Source of the DNA: an alpha proteobacterium BAL199
GTDB lineage: Bacteria; Pseudomonadota; Alphaproteobacteria; Thalassobaculales; Thalassobaculaceae
Length of the DNA stretch: 64,000 nt
Assembly (NCBI GenBank): GCA_000171835.1
Contig: ABHC01000012.1
Coordinates: 62,001 to 126,000 of the forward strand
Direction: 5' to 3'
Position numbers and translations under genes: made by a program. A model generated the notes under the pieces. The model did not search any database. It had not been told where the DNA came from and worked only from the letters and a program-made list of their open reading frames with translations. This document shows, piece after piece, positions 44,603 to 53,478 of the stretch; the first letter of the stretch is position 1, and each line of letters begins with the position of its first letter.

Positions 44603-45793
44603 ATGCTGGATAACCGTTCGCTCGCGCATGCCATGGAACCGGTGTTCCGCACACCTGGTCAATCGCGCGGCCTGCCCAACCTCTGCTACGTCGACGACGC
44701 CTACCACCGGCTGGAGGCCGAACGGCTGCTGGCGCGCGACTGGCTGTGCGTCGGTGTCGGTGCCGACATCCCGTCACGCGGCGATGCCGTGGCGATCGAC
44801 GCGGCCGGACAGCCGATCCTGCTGGTCCGCGACCGCGACGGCGGCATCCGCGCGTTCCACAACGTCTGCCGGCACCGTGGCAGCCTGCTGCTCGAGGACC
44901 GCCACTCCGGCCCGGTGCTGGTCTGTCCATACCATTCCTGGAGCTACGCACTGGACGGCCGGTTGGTCCGCACCCCCGAGGTCGGCGGACCCGGAGTTCA
45001 CACCTGTCCCAGCGTCGACAAGGAGGCGCTGGGCCTGCTGCCGGTTCGAGTGGGAGTCTGGCTCGATTTCGTGTTCGTGAACCTGTCGGGCGACGCTCCA
45101 CCGCTCGACAGCGTAGTGGCACCGATGGCCGAACGTTGGAGCGACTACGCCACCGACCGACTGGTGCACGCGGCATCCGACACCTACGAGCTGCGGGCAA
45201 ACTGGAAACTGGCGATCGAGAATTATTTGGAGTGCTACCATCTGCCTTGGGTACATCCCGGCCTGAACAGCTATTCGCCGCTTGATGCCCATGAATACCG
45301 GGTGTTTGCCGACCGGTTCTTCGGCCCGATCACCAATGTCTATCGGGCCTCGGTCGCGCCGGAGAAGGTCCTGCCCTGCTTTCCGGGCTTGCCCGAGGCA
45401 CGCCGGCTGGTCGGCGAGTACCCGATCGCCTTCCCGAACCTGCTGCTCGGCATCCAGCGCGACCATCTGTTCGGGATCATCATCGACCCCCTAGCCGTCG
45501 ACCGGACCCGCGAACGCCTGCACATCTACCTGATCGACGACGGTGCCGCGCGCTCGGAAGCCGAGACCGCGCGCATTGAGGCGGCCAAGGCTGATCTGGT
45601 GGCCGGTTGGCGCGAGGTTTTCACCGAGGACATCGGGATCGTCGAGCGCATGCAGCGCGGTCGGGCCAGCGGCGCCTTCGACGGCGGCACCCTCACCGCC
45701 TTCCACGACGGCTGCACCCAGCGCTTCATGCAGCACGTGGCGCGGGCGGTTGCACCCGACGCAATGCCAAACGCAAGGGTCGGTCAGGCTTAG
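44603..45793 (+). CDS. Rieske aromatic-ring-hydroxylating oxygenase, alpha subunit
   Basis: A 396-residue non-haem iron oxygenase. The Rieske 2Fe-2S ligands are C89, H91, C108 and H111 (VCRHRGSLLL, VLVCPYHSW). The mononuclear iron site is ENYLECYHLPWVHPGL (two His after the conserved Asn-Glu), with a later Asp expected near the C-terminal part. The layout is like carnitine/choline, stachydrine or phenylpropionate oxygenases. No reductase is adjacent. AGGGTG precedes ATG 44603, and upstream codons lie in the inverted repeat. The substrate is unknown. Confidence 0.9.
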   Translation: MLDNRSLAHAMEPVFRTPGQSRGLPNLCYVDDAYHRLEAERLLARDWLCVGVGADIPSRGDAVAIDAAGQPILLVRDRDGGIRAFHNVCRHRGSLLLEDRHSGPVLVCPYHSWSYALDGRLVRTPEVGGPGVHTCPSVDKEALGLLPVRVGVWLDFVFVNLSGDAPPLDSVVAPMAERWSDYATDRLVHAASDTYELRANWKLAIENYLECYHLPWVHPGLNSYSPLDAHEYRVFADRFFGPITNVYRASVAPEKVLPCFPGLPEARRLVGEYPIAFPNLLLGIQRDHLFGIIIDPLAVDRTRERLHIYLIDDGAARSEAETARIEAAKADLVAGWREVFTEDIGIVERMQRGRASGAFDGGTLTAFHDGCTQRFMQHVARAVAPDAMPNARVGQA

Positions 45794-45909
45794 AATTTCG
45801 TTAAGGAGGCGGGTGCTAGAGTGCGTACGCATGTATGCGCGCTGGCTCCGTAACCTGACACGAGAGTGCCCGATGCCCAATACGTCCGCACGGCGTGGTT
45901 TCTGACAGT

Positions 45910-47643
45910 ATGGCCCTCCGGGCGCACAGATGTTCGGCAGAGAACAAGGCCGACAAGAAGCACCCTGGCACCAATCCACCGGCGCCATCCTTCAAGGGGC
46001 TGATGCTGCCTCTCGGCCTGCTGATCGGCGGGCTGGCCGCGGTGATCGGCACGCTTCTGGTATTCGCGGCTCGGGAACAAGATCAGCTCGCGGAGCGCGC
46101 CGGCCGACATCTGGCTCTGAGTGCGCTGGGCTCAGAGTCCACGTTGGTTTCGGGCTACACCCGGGATTACGCAGTCTGGGACGATGCCGTCGAGAACGTC
46201 GTGCTCCACCTCAACGAGGCCTGGGCAAACGACAACATCGGAAATTGGGCCCACGACAGCCTGAAAATTGACGCCACCCTAGTGGTTGATGGAGACAATC
46301 AGCCGATCTACGGGATGATCGACGGCGTCCGCGTGGAACGGGATGTCTCCGACAGAATCAAGCACGGAACGGCCGACCTGATCGCCGTCGTCCGGGCCGC
46401 CGGACACTCCACCGATGGCACCGTCGTGTCGGGCTATGTCATGATCGATGGCGTAATGGCGATCGCCGCAGCGTCACCCATTATCTGGCAGGATGGCCGT
46501 CCTGCGACCGACCGCGGCGACGCTGCGACGGTTCTTATCTACATGCGCGCGTTAAACTCCGAAATGCTGCGGTCGTTGGAGGACCGCTTCCTGCTGTCGG
46601 GACTCCAAGTCATGTCTGCCGATGCCCCAACCGTCGACACGGACATCCCGATCGCAACCGTATCCGGAGTCGTGCTGGGTCGCCTGGCTTGGAAACCGGA
46701 GCGACCGGGTCTGTCCACGTTGCGGCCGCTTGCAATTCCAGGAGCCATCGCTCTGCTGATCTTCGGTGGCCTTCTGTCGGTCGTGGTACGCAAGGCACAC
46801 CGGGCCATGCACGATCTTGAGGCCAGTCACCACGCGTTGCATGTGCAGGCCGATTCCCTTGCGGCAGCGCGAGACAGGGCCGAAGCCCAGCAGGTTCTTG
46901 AGGCACAACTGAGGGCACAGGCCGATTCCGCCAGTCGCTCTAAATCCGAGTTCTTGGCGCTGGTCAGCCACGAGTTGCGGACCCCCCTGAACGCCATCCT
47001 CGGCTTCTCCGAAATCATCGCGCAGCAGACATTCGGGCCGTCGACGGCAGACCGTGCCCAGTCATACGCCCGCGACATCAACGAAAGCGGCAACCATCTG
47101 CTGTCGCTGATCAACGACATCCTCGACCTCAGCAAAATCGAGGCGGGTCGTTATGAGCTTATGGAAGAGACGTTCGTCCTCCGTGACGTACTGGACCGCT
47201 GCGCCACGCTGCTTCGCGAAAGAGTTGCCGAGAAGAACATCGGTCTGACCTGCCACGGCACCTCGATCTGCCTGAACGCCGATAGACGGGCGGTAATGCA
47301 GGTCGTGATCAACCTTCTCAGCAACGCCGTAAAATTCACGAGCCCCCGAGGCCGAGTCGAACTGTTCGCCACCGTCGCTCACGACGCGATCGAAATCGCC
47401 GTCTCGGATACCGGAGTGGGTATGAGCCATGAAGACCTGCAACGCTCGCTGCAGCCGTTCGGTCAGGCCGATTCACTGCATACCCGTTCGTCCGGCGGCA
47501 CGGGACTTGGCCTGAACATTGCCGAAATGCTGACCAAACTGCATGGCGGGTCGCTTGGGCTGCGCTCAACGCTAGGTGAAGGCACCGTCGCTACGATCCG
47601 ACTGCCGCTCAATCGCTTGCGCGCCTCCGCCGCTTCGTCATAG
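45910..47643 (+). CDS. CHASE4-domain sensor histidine kinase
   Basis: A 577-residue membrane kinase. TM1 (LMLPLGLLIGGLAAVIGTLL) and TM2 (PLAIPGAIALLIFGGLL) bracket a periplasmic domain with TRDYAVWDDAVENV, the CHASE4 hallmark. After a coiled coil (HALHVQADSLAAARDRAEAQ) come the H-box LALVSHELRTPLNAILGFSE, the N-box VINLLSNAVKF and the G boxes SDTGVGMS and GGTGLGLNIAEML. No response regulator is adjacent (orphan). The start is uncertain: GTG 45895 is also possible, and neither has a strong ribosome site. Confidence 0.9.
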   Translation: MALRAHRCSAENKADKKHPGTNPPAPSFKGLMLPLGLLIGGLAAVIGTLLVFAAREQDQLAERAGRHLALSALGSESTLVSGYTRDYAVWDDAVENVVLHLNEAWANDNIGNWAHDSLKIDATLVVDGDNQPIYGMIDGVRVERDVSDRIKHGTADLIAVVRAAGHSTDGTVVSGYVMIDGVMAIAAASPIIWQDGRPATDRGDAATVLIYMRALNSEMLRSLEDRFLLSGLQVMSADAPTVDTDIPIATVSGVVLGRLAWKPERPGLSTLRPLAIPGAIALLIFGGLLSVVVRKAHRAMHDLEASHHALHVQADSLAAARDRAEAQQVLEAQLRAQADSASRSKSEFLALVSHELRTPLNAILGFSEIIAQQTFGPSTADRAQSYARDINESGNHLLSLINDILDLSKIEAGRYELMEETFVLRDVLDRCATLLRERVAEKNIGLTCHGTSICLNADRRAVMQVVINLLSNAVKFTSPRGRVELFATVAHDAIEIAVSDTGVGMSHEDLQRSLQPFGQADSLHTRSSGGTGLGLNIAEMLTKLHGGSLGLRSTLGEGTVATIRLPLNRLRASAASS

Positions 47644-47655
47644 CCGGCCGGCACG

Positions 47656-48075
47656 CTAAAGCGCCCTGAACAGAATTTTCTCACCGGCCTCCGTTTGCCC
47701 AGCCACGTTCCACCCATGTCGACGGTAGAAGCGCTCGGCCCGGGTGCCGGGACCGGTCGACAGGCGTGCCTCGTCCCAGCCCGCTCTACGCAGGTCATTC
47801 AGCGCACGAGACAGCAGATCGGCCCCGATTCCCCGCCCTTCGGCCGCCGGGTCAACGAATAGCGCCCAGATCGTTCCATCTGCGGGATCGGCGGCACTGA
47901 ACCCCAGGATCGAATCGCCATCGGCGCACAGCCAGATGCCGGGGCCGTCGATGAAGGCCCGATAGGCCTCTGCCGGAACTTTTGCCGGGTCCGATAGCCG
48001 GTTCTCCCGCACCGCCGCGCGGATGCGCATCAGGACAGGAATGTTTTCCACCCGTGCCCTTCTAACCGTGTGCAT
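47656..48075 (-). CDS. GNAT family N-acetyltransferase
   Basis: The 139-residue protein has VDPAAEGRGIGADLLSRALN as the acetyl-CoA loop and RAERFYRRHGWNVAGQTE as the C-terminal motif. The start MHTVRRARVENIPVL at 48075 begins the fold. It converges on the histidine kinase with 12 bases between stops, and an aldo/keto reductase ends 19 bases upstream. Substrate unknown. Confidence 0.85.
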   Translation of the reverse strand: MHTVRRARVENIPVLMRIRAAVRENRLSDPAKVPAEAYRAFIDGPGIWLCADGDSILGFSAADPADGTIWALFVDPAAEGRGIGADLLSRALNDLRRAGWDEARLSTGPGTRAERFYRRHGWNVAGQTEAGEKILFRAL

Positions 48076-48094
48076 CGAGAATGACCCGATCGGT

Positions 48095-49108
48095 TCAGCC
48101 ACCAACCCGCGGAACCCGGCCCTCGATCGGGTACTGCGGATCGTTGTAGCCCGGTGTTGACGGGTGCCCGGCTGCGACCAGCCGATCGACCAGAGCTTCA
48201 TCGTCGGCAGCGAACGGATAGTCCAGCGCCTTGGCGTAGGCCTGCCACTGTTCCATAGTCCGAGGACCCGCGATCGTTGCCGTGATCCGCTTGTTGTTAA
48301 GCACCCATTGCACCGCCAGGTCGATCGGCGTGGCGCCCTTGGCCTCGGCGTGCGCCTTTATCTGCTGGGCGATCTCCAGACTCTCGTGCCGCCATTCGGT
48401 CTGCATCATGCGCTTGTCCTGACGGGCCGCGCGGGTGCCGTCCGCCGGCGTGACGTTCGGTGCGTACTTGCCGGTCAACACACCGCGCGCCAGCGGGCTG
48501 TATGGCACTACACCGAGACCGTAATAATCGCAGGCCGGCAGATGCTCGACCTCCGGCATCCGGTTCAGGGCGTTGTAGTACGGTTGGCTGACGATCGGCC
48601 GATCGATGCCCAGTCGATCGCATAGATTGCAGATCTCCGCCACCCGCCAGGACCGATAGTTCGACACCCCGAAGTACCGGATCTTGCCGGCCCGCATCAG
48701 ATCGCCAAGCGCAGAAACAGTCTCCGACAACGCCGTCGAATGGTCTTCCTTGTGCAGGTAGTAGACGTCGATCACGTCCGTTCCGAGCCGTTTCAGGCTG
48801 GCATCGCAGGCCATATGAATCCAGCGCCGCGACAATCCGCCGGAATTCGGGTCGTCGCCCAGCTTGTTGGCGAGCTTGGTGGCCAGTACCCAGCGGTTCC
48901 GGTCGGCGGCGATCGCCCGACCGACCACGCGTTCGGATTCACCGCCGTTGTAGGCATCGGCCGTGTCTATGAAATTGATACCGAGGTCGCGCGCCGCGGC
49001 GGTGATCTCCCGGCTGTCGGCCTCGGAGGTGGGGCCGCCGAACATCATTGTGCCCAGACACAGCGGCGATACTTTCAAGCCTGAACGGCCAAGCGTGCGG
49101 TAGTTCAT
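48095..49108 (-). CDS. Aldo/keto reductase
   Basis: A 337-residue NADPH-dependent TIM-barrel oxidoreductase. The catalytic tetrad is visible: Asp and Tyr in FIDTADAYNGGESE, Lys in VLATKLANKLG and His in VYYLHKEDH. YFGVSNYRSW and VVPYSPLARGVLTG are typical of the YajO/YghZ-like group. Its start is divergent from the RraA-family gene by 144 bases. Confidence 0.93.
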   Translation of the reverse strand: MNYRTLGRSGLKVSPLCLGTMMFGGPTSEADSREITAAARDLGINFIDTADAYNGGESERVVGRAIAADRNRWVLATKLANKLGDDPNSGGLSRRWIHMACDASLKRLGTDVIDVYYLHKEDHSTALSETVSALGDLMRAGKIRYFGVSNYRSWRVAEICNLCDRLGIDRPIVSQPYYNALNRMPEVEHLPACDYYGLGVVPYSPLARGVLTGKYAPNVTPADGTRAARQDKRMMQTEWRHESLEIAQQIKAHAEAKGATPIDLAVQWVLNNKRITATIAGPRTMEQWQAYAKALDYPFAADDEALVDRLVAAGHPSTPGYNDPQYPIEGRVPRVGG

Positions 49109-49252
49109 CGGGATTCTCCTGCGACCATTCCAGCGCGAGCGGGATCTTCAGACGGTTGGGCTCGAATAACAAACTCTCATCGCCCCTTGTATCGTGTCGG
49201 GCGTCGTGCTCGGATCGAAGTCATCATACAAGTCCGCGAGAGAACGACCACC

Positions 49253-49981
49253 ATGACCGAGCCCCTTTCCGCCGAGACCCGCGACAAGCTTGCCGCCGTC
49301 AGCACCGCAACCCTGACCACCCAGATGTTCAAGCGCGGCCTGCGCAACGTCTACATCCAGGGCGTGAGCCGGCTGACCGCGTCGCACGACCAATCGATGG
49401 TCGGACCGGCGTTCACCTTGCGCTACATCCCGGCGCGCGAAGACATCGACACCCTGGACGTGTTCCAGGACTACGATCACCCGCAGCGCAAGGCGATCGA
49501 AACCTGCCCCGAGGGCTCCGTACTGGTCATGGATTGCCGCGGCGACGCCAGCGTGGCGTCAGCCGGATCGATCCTGGTGACCCGCCTGATGACCCGCGGT
49601 GCCGCCGGCCTGGTAACCGACGGCGGCCTGCGCGACTCACCGGAGATCGGCGAGTTCGACATCCCGACCTATATCGGCGCGCCGTCGGCGCCGACCAACC
49701 TGATCAAGCACCACGCGGTCGAAACCCTGAACGAGCCGATCGGCTGCGGCGGTGTCCCGGTCTATCCGGGCGACATCGTGGTCGGCGACCTGGAAGGCGT
49801 GGTGATCATCCCTCGTCATATGGCCGACGAGGTGGCGCGCGACGCTTTCGAGCAGGAACAGCAGGAAGAATTCATCATTGAAGAGGTCCGGGCCGGCAAG
49901 CCGCTGCGCGGCACCTACCCGCCGAATGCCGAAGCCAAGGCGCGCTATGCCGAGTGGCGCAAGGCCAAGGACGGCGGCTGA
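49253..49981 (+). CDS. RraA family protein (HMG/CHA aldolase-like)
   Basis: The 242-residue protein starts after GAGAGAACGACCACC. The core reads VSTATLTTQMFKRGLRN, MVGPAFTLRYIPA, VTDGGLRDSPEI (the G-G-x-R-D/metal region of class II pyruvate aldolases) and VYPGDIVVGDLEGVVIIP. Members include RNase E inhibitor RraA and 4-hydroxy-4-methyl-2-oxoglutarate aldolases. The Arg-Asp pair (LRDS) keeps aldolase-type residues, so a catabolic aldolase is as likely as a regulator. Confidence 0.85.
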   Translation: MTEPLSAETRDKLAAVSTATLTTQMFKRGLRNVYIQGVSRLTASHDQSMVGPAFTLRYIPAREDIDTLDVFQDYDHPQRKAIETCPEGSVLVMDCRGDASVASAGSILVTRLMTRGAAGLVTDGGLRDSPEIGEFDIPTYIGAPSAPTNLIKHHAVETLNEPIGCGGVPVYPGDIVVGDLEGVVIIPRHMADEVARDAFEQEQQEEFIIEEVRAGKPLRGTYPPNAEAKARYAEWRKAKDGG

Positions 49982-49996
49982 ACGCGGCCCCTGGCT

Positions 49997-50551
49997 CTAC
50001 AGCCAGTTCTCGCACCAGGACGGGTTGCCGTCGACCGGGGTGAACGTCCGGACCTGCCGGATCGGCACGTCCCCCGGACCGATGCCCCGGGATTCCCAGG
50101 AATGCACGGTTGCGCCGAGAATTCGGGCAATTCGACCGGTCCGCGGATCGGCGAACGGCAGAATCAACCGCTCGCCCCGTGCCGGCCGAACTTCTTCGGT
50201 GTAGATCCGGCCGACGATGTGAACGACGGTCGGTCCGTCGACCACCCGATCGAAGTAGCCCAGCACCCGTTTCGCGACTTCCGGTTCGGTCAATTCGGCC
50301 AGGGTTCGGCCGACCAGCGGAACCGAATACGCGGCCCGGATATGATCTCCCGCAAGGCGATAGCGGTAAGCGCGCGGATTCTCCTCCACATCGCACAACC
50401 ACACCTGCTCTAGGATCTGGCGGAACTGCGAGGGATCAATCGCATCAACGCTGGGAACAGGCCGGCCCGATCGTGCCGCAAGCCAATACGAGACAAGTCG
50501 ACGAAACCGGTCATCCTCGACGTGCGCAAAGTCTGCTTCGCTGATGGCCAT
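49997..50551 (-). CDS. PAS-domain protein (PAS_5 type)
   Basis: A 184-residue single-domain protein, residues about 20-160 forming a PAS fold seen in alphaproteobacteria: RRLVSYWLAARSGRPVPSVD, PSQFRQILEQVWLCDVEENP and YRYRLAGDHIRAAY. No output domain is attached. It may be a soluble sensor that binds a ligand and a partner protein. The ATG at 50551 starts the conserved part, though the frame extends upstream. It is divergent from a methyltransferase gene 77 bases away. Confidence 0.75.
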   Translation of the reverse strand: MAISEADFAHVEDDRFRRLVSYWLAARSGRPVPSVDAIDPSQFRQILEQVWLCDVEENPRAYRYRLAGDHIRAAYSVPLVGRTLAELTEPEVAKRVLGYFDRVVDGPTVVHIVGRIYTEEVRPARGERLILPFADPRTGRIARILGATVHSWESRGIGPGDVPIRQVRTFTPVDGNPSWCENWL

Positions 50552-50628
50552 GGCCCCTGCTTCAGCTAACGTACTGTCCCCGTAAGCAGATCTAGCACGG
50601 AACGTATCGCTATCGAAAGGATCACGGC

Positions 50629-51267
50629 ATGGCCGGGCCAACCGTCGACGACGCTATTGCCGCCTACGACCGGCTGTCCGAAGATCTTGCACCGCGCTAT
50701 GCAGCAGGCGGAGGCGAACAGTTTCTCAAGCGTCACGCCGAACTGCTGCCGCCGCTACCGGGCCCGGTTCTGGACATCGGTGCCGGCAGTGGCGTGCATG
50801 CCGACGCACTCGCCGCCCGCGGGTACCGAGTCGTCGCGGTCGAGCCGTCAGCGGGTATGCGCGCCGAGGCTGCCCGGTTGTTCCCCGGCTCATCGGTGGA
50901 ATGGATCGATGACCGCTTGCCTGCGCTTGAACGTGTTCGGCAGGGCGGCGAGTTGTTCGCCTTCATCCTGATCAACGCGGTGTGGATGCATGTACCGCCG
51001 CCTGACCGCCCGGCCGCCTGTGCGGCCTTGGCATCGCTTGCCGCACCGGGCGCGGTACTGTCCCTGGCGTTGCGCCGGGGCCCCTCGCCCGCCGATCGAC
51101 CGATGCACGACTGCGATCCCGACATCATTGCGGCGGAGTTCGTCGACCACGGTTTCGCTGAGATCCAGCGCAGCGTTCACGACGGCAGCGATTCCGGAGC
51201 GGGCGTTACCTTTGTCCGCCTGAATTTCCGGCGAGATGCAATCGCCCCTACCAAGAGGCCATCATGA
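50629..51267 (+). CDS. Class I SAM-dependent methyltransferase
   Basis: The 212-residue protein has GPVLDIGAGSGVHADALAAR (motif I), VVAVEPSAGMRAEAARL (motif II, acidic end), then FAFILINAVWMHVPPPDR. The last four bases overlap the paaG-like start, so expression is coupled. The methyl acceptor is unknown; a small carboxylate or thiol made by the neighbouring CoA pathway is possible. Confidence 0.85.
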   Translation: MAGPTVDDAIAAYDRLSEDLAPRYAAGGGEQFLKRHAELLPPLPGPVLDIGAGSGVHADALAARGYRVVAVEPSAGMRAEAARLFPGSSVEWIDDRLPALERVRQGGELFAFILINAVWMHVPPPDRPAACAALASLAAPGAVLSLALRRGPSPADRPMHDCDPDIIAAEFVDHGFAEIQRSVHDGSDSGAGVTFVRLNFRRDAIAPTKRPS

Positions 51268-52061
51268 CCTACGAGACGATCACATTCGAGCGGATCGGGG
51301 AGATTGCCCGGATCGCCCTGAACCGGCCGGAGAAGCGCAACGCCGTCAACGACGCGGTCCATGCCGACCTGCGCGACTCGCTATCGTCGATCGAGCGCGA
51401 CCGATCAGTCAAAGCGCTGATCCTGACCGGTACCGGCGACCGGGCGTTCTGCTCCGGCCAAGACCTGTCGGCCCGCACACCACCGAAGGCAGGCCGGCCG
51501 GTGCGCGACCTCGGTGCCGGGCTGGAGAAGAGCTACAACGCCCTGATCCGCCGCCTGCGCGACCTGCCGATGCCGGTCATCACCGCCCTGAACGGCGTAG
51601 CAGCCGGGGCCGGCGCCGGGCTGGCACTCGCCGGCGACGTGATGGTCGCGGCACGGTCCGCATCGATGGTGATCTCCTTCGCCAGGATCGGCCTGGTTCC
51701 GGACGCCGGGGTCACCCACCACCTGCCCCGGTTGATCGGCGAAGGCCGCGCCCTGGCAGCGGCGCTCACCATGGACCCGATCGATGCCGAGCGCCTGCTG
51801 GCCTGGGGGATCGCTTGGCAGGTGGTCGACGGCCCGGAACTGCCCGCCGCGAGTCTGGCCATGGCCGAGCGCCTGGCGGTCCTCCCGCCAAAGGCGGTGC
51901 TTGGTACCCGGCGGCTGATGCGCTCCTCCCTCGGCAACGATCTGAACACCCAACTGGCAATGGAACGCGACCTGCAGCGCGAGTGTGGCTTCTCCCAGGA
52001 CTACGGAGAGGGCGTGAACGCCTTCCTGGAAAAGCGCAAACCGAGGTTCACCGGCCAATGA
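51264..52061 (+). CDS. Enoyl-CoA hydratase/isomerase, PaaG-like
   Basis: A 265-residue crotonase-fold enzyme. The oxyanion-hole motifs are DRAFCSGQDLSAR and NGVAAGAGAGLALAGDVMVA; the acidic residue in SFARIGLVPDAGVTHHLPRL is where PaaG carries its catalytic Asp. PaaG isomerises the ring epoxide of phenylacetyl-CoA to an oxepin. Linked to a PaaI thioesterase by an ATGA overlap. Other paa genes are absent, so the pair could serve related CoA esters. Confidence 0.88.
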   Translation: MTYETITFERIGEIARIALNRPEKRNAVNDAVHADLRDSLSSIERDRSVKALILTGTGDRAFCSGQDLSARTPPKAGRPVRDLGAGLEKSYNALIRRLRDLPMPVITALNGVAAGAGAGLALAGDVMVAARSASMVISFARIGLVPDAGVTHHLPRLIGEGRALAAALTMDPIDAERLLAWGIAWQVVDGPELPAASLAMAERLAVLPPKAVLGTRRLMRSSLGNDLNTQLAMERDLQRECGFSQDYGEGVNAFLEKRKPRFTGQ

Positions 52062-52483
52062 CCAACAACGACATCCACCCGGTCGCCCGGCATCTCGCCG
52101 AACACGATACCGCCGCCCGTGAGCTGGGGATCGAGGTTCTGGAAGCCCGTCCCGGTTACGCCCGGTGCGCGCTGACGATCGCGCCGCGCCACACGAACCC
52201 ACACGGCATGTGCCATGGCGGCGTGCTGTTCACCTTCGCCGACAGTACCTTCGGCTACGCCTGTAACGCCTACAATCAGGTTACTGTGGCCCAAGGCGCC
52301 GACATCGATTTCATCCGGCCCAGCAAGCCCGGCGACCGTCTGATCGCGGTGGCGGAAGAACGCGCGCGGGCCGGACGCAGCGGAATCTACGACATCGCCG
52401 TCACGACCGAAGCCGGCGAGACCGTCGCGCTGATGCGCGGGCGCTCGCGCGTCGTCGGCGGTGCAATCGTGCCGGAGAGCTAA
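52058..52483 (+). CDS. paaI: PaaI-type hydroxyphenylacetyl-CoA thioesterase
   Basis: The 141-residue hot-dog-fold thioesterase has NPHGMCHGGVLFTFADSTFG, the active-site segment with HGG and the catalytic Asp, followed by the helix FGYACNAYN. SGIYDIAVTTEAGETVALMRG completes the sheet. It frees CoA from dead-end hydroxyphenylacetyl-CoA. Coupled to the paaG-like gene; it converges on a GNAT with a four-base overlap. Confidence 0.88.
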   Translation: MTNNDIHPVARHLAEHDTAARELGIEVLEARPGYARCALTIAPRHTNPHGMCHGGVLFTFADSTFGYACNAYNQVTVAQGADIDFIRPSKPGDRLIAVAEERARAGRSGIYDIAVTTEAGETVALMRGRSRVVGGAIVPES

Positions 52484-53046
52484 CCTGCCGCCGCCCGCCA
52501 GTCGGACGCAGTCAGCCGGTACAAAACATGCCGACGCATCGGATGACCCTCCTCGATCGACGGATGATCGAAGTCGTTTGCCGAGTCGTGGATCATGCCG
52601 AGCCGTTCCATCACTGCCCGCGACCGCGTGTTGGCGACGACGGTGAACGAGACGACCTCGGGCAGATTCAGGATCTCGAACCCGAACCCGACGGCAGCGC
52701 GCGCCGCCTCCGTCGCATAGCCCTTGCCCCAGGCCGCGCGCGACAGGCGCCAACCGATCTCGACACACGGTCCGCACGGGATCTCGTAGGTCGGCACGTT
52801 CAGCCCAACGAAGCCGATGAACGGCTCACCGCCCTTCACCTCGACCGCATACCAGCCCCAGCCGCGTTCAGCCATGCGGGCGACGATCCGGCCTGCCACG
52901 TCGTCGCTTTCGGCACGCGTCAGCAACCAGGGAAAGTGCTGCATCACCTCCGGGTCGGCGTTCAGGGTCGCGAAGGGCGCGAAGTCGCTGTCCCGCCAAG
53001 CGCGTAGAATCAGACGGTCGGTTTGAATTGATTTGATATCGATCAT
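52480..53046 (-). CDS. GNAT acetyltransferase (RimJ/RimL-like)
   Basis: A 188-residue enzyme opening with IQTDRLILRAWRDSDFAPF, typical of RimJ/RimL-type N-acetyltransferases. EIGWRLSRAAWGKGYATEAA is the acetyl-CoA loop and NTRSRAVMERLGMIHDSANDF the late motif. Stands alone, divergent from arsC. Confidence 0.9.
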   Translation of the reverse strand: MIDIKSIQTDRLILRAWRDSDFAPFATLNADPEVMQHFPWLLTRAESDDVAGRIVARMAERGWGWYAVEVKGGEPFIGFVGLNVPTYEIPCGPCVEIGWRLSRAAWGKGYATEAARAAVGFGFEILNLPEVVSFTVVANTRSRAVMERLGMIHDSANDFDHPSIEEGHPMRRHVLYRLTASDWRAAAG

Positions 53047-53115
53047 GACGATGCGACCATATGCCGGTCATTATCGCGGAGCCAGATTGAGTTTGATCCA
53101 CCTTGAGAGGTCGTG

Positions 53116-53463
53116 ATGTCCGTTCGCATCTATCACAACCCGCGCTGCTCAAAGTCGCGCCAGACCCTGCAGTTGCTGCGCGACCGGGGGATCGAGCCGG
53201 AGGTCGTGGAGTACCTCAAGCACCCGCCGTCGGCGGTGGAACTGGACGCTATCATCCGGGCGCTCGGCATACAGCCGCGCGACCTTATGCGCCGCAAGGA
53301 GGCACCCTACACCGACCTCAAGCTCGACGATCCGGCAATGGCGCGCGGCGACCTGCTGATGGCGATGGTCGAGAACCCGGTGTTGATCGAACGGCCGATC
53401 GTAGTCAACGGCGACAAGGTCGCGATCGGCCGTCCGCCGGAAGCGGTTCTTGCGATCCTATAA
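53116..53463 (+). CDS. ArsC-family arsenate reductase (glutaredoxin-type)
   Basis: The 115-residue thioredoxin-fold protein has HNPRCSKSRQTLQLL with the reactive C11, then LGIQPRDLMRRKEAPYTDL and NPVLIERPIVVNGDKVAIGR, all ArsC signatures. It would reduce arsenate with glutathione/glutaredoxin, but this CSKSR subgroup also includes proteins without proven arsenic roles. No arsR, acr3 or arsB is near. ATG 53116 follows GAGAGG (GTG one codon earlier is an alternative). Confidence 0.88.
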   Translation: MSVRIYHNPRCSKSRQTLQLLRDRGIEPEVVEYLKHPPSAVELDAIIRALGIQPRDLMRRKEAPYTDLKLDDPAMARGDLLMAMVENPVLIERPIVVNGDKVAIGRPPEAVLAIL

Positions 53464-53478
53464 CGCCAAGCGTTGCCG

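Noticed and set aside
49186-49232. Inverted 7-mers CTTGTAT and ATACAAG between the aldo/keto reductase and RraA-family genes
   Set aside because: Short arms with a 33-base spacer are expected by chance in the window, and no regulator is adjacent.
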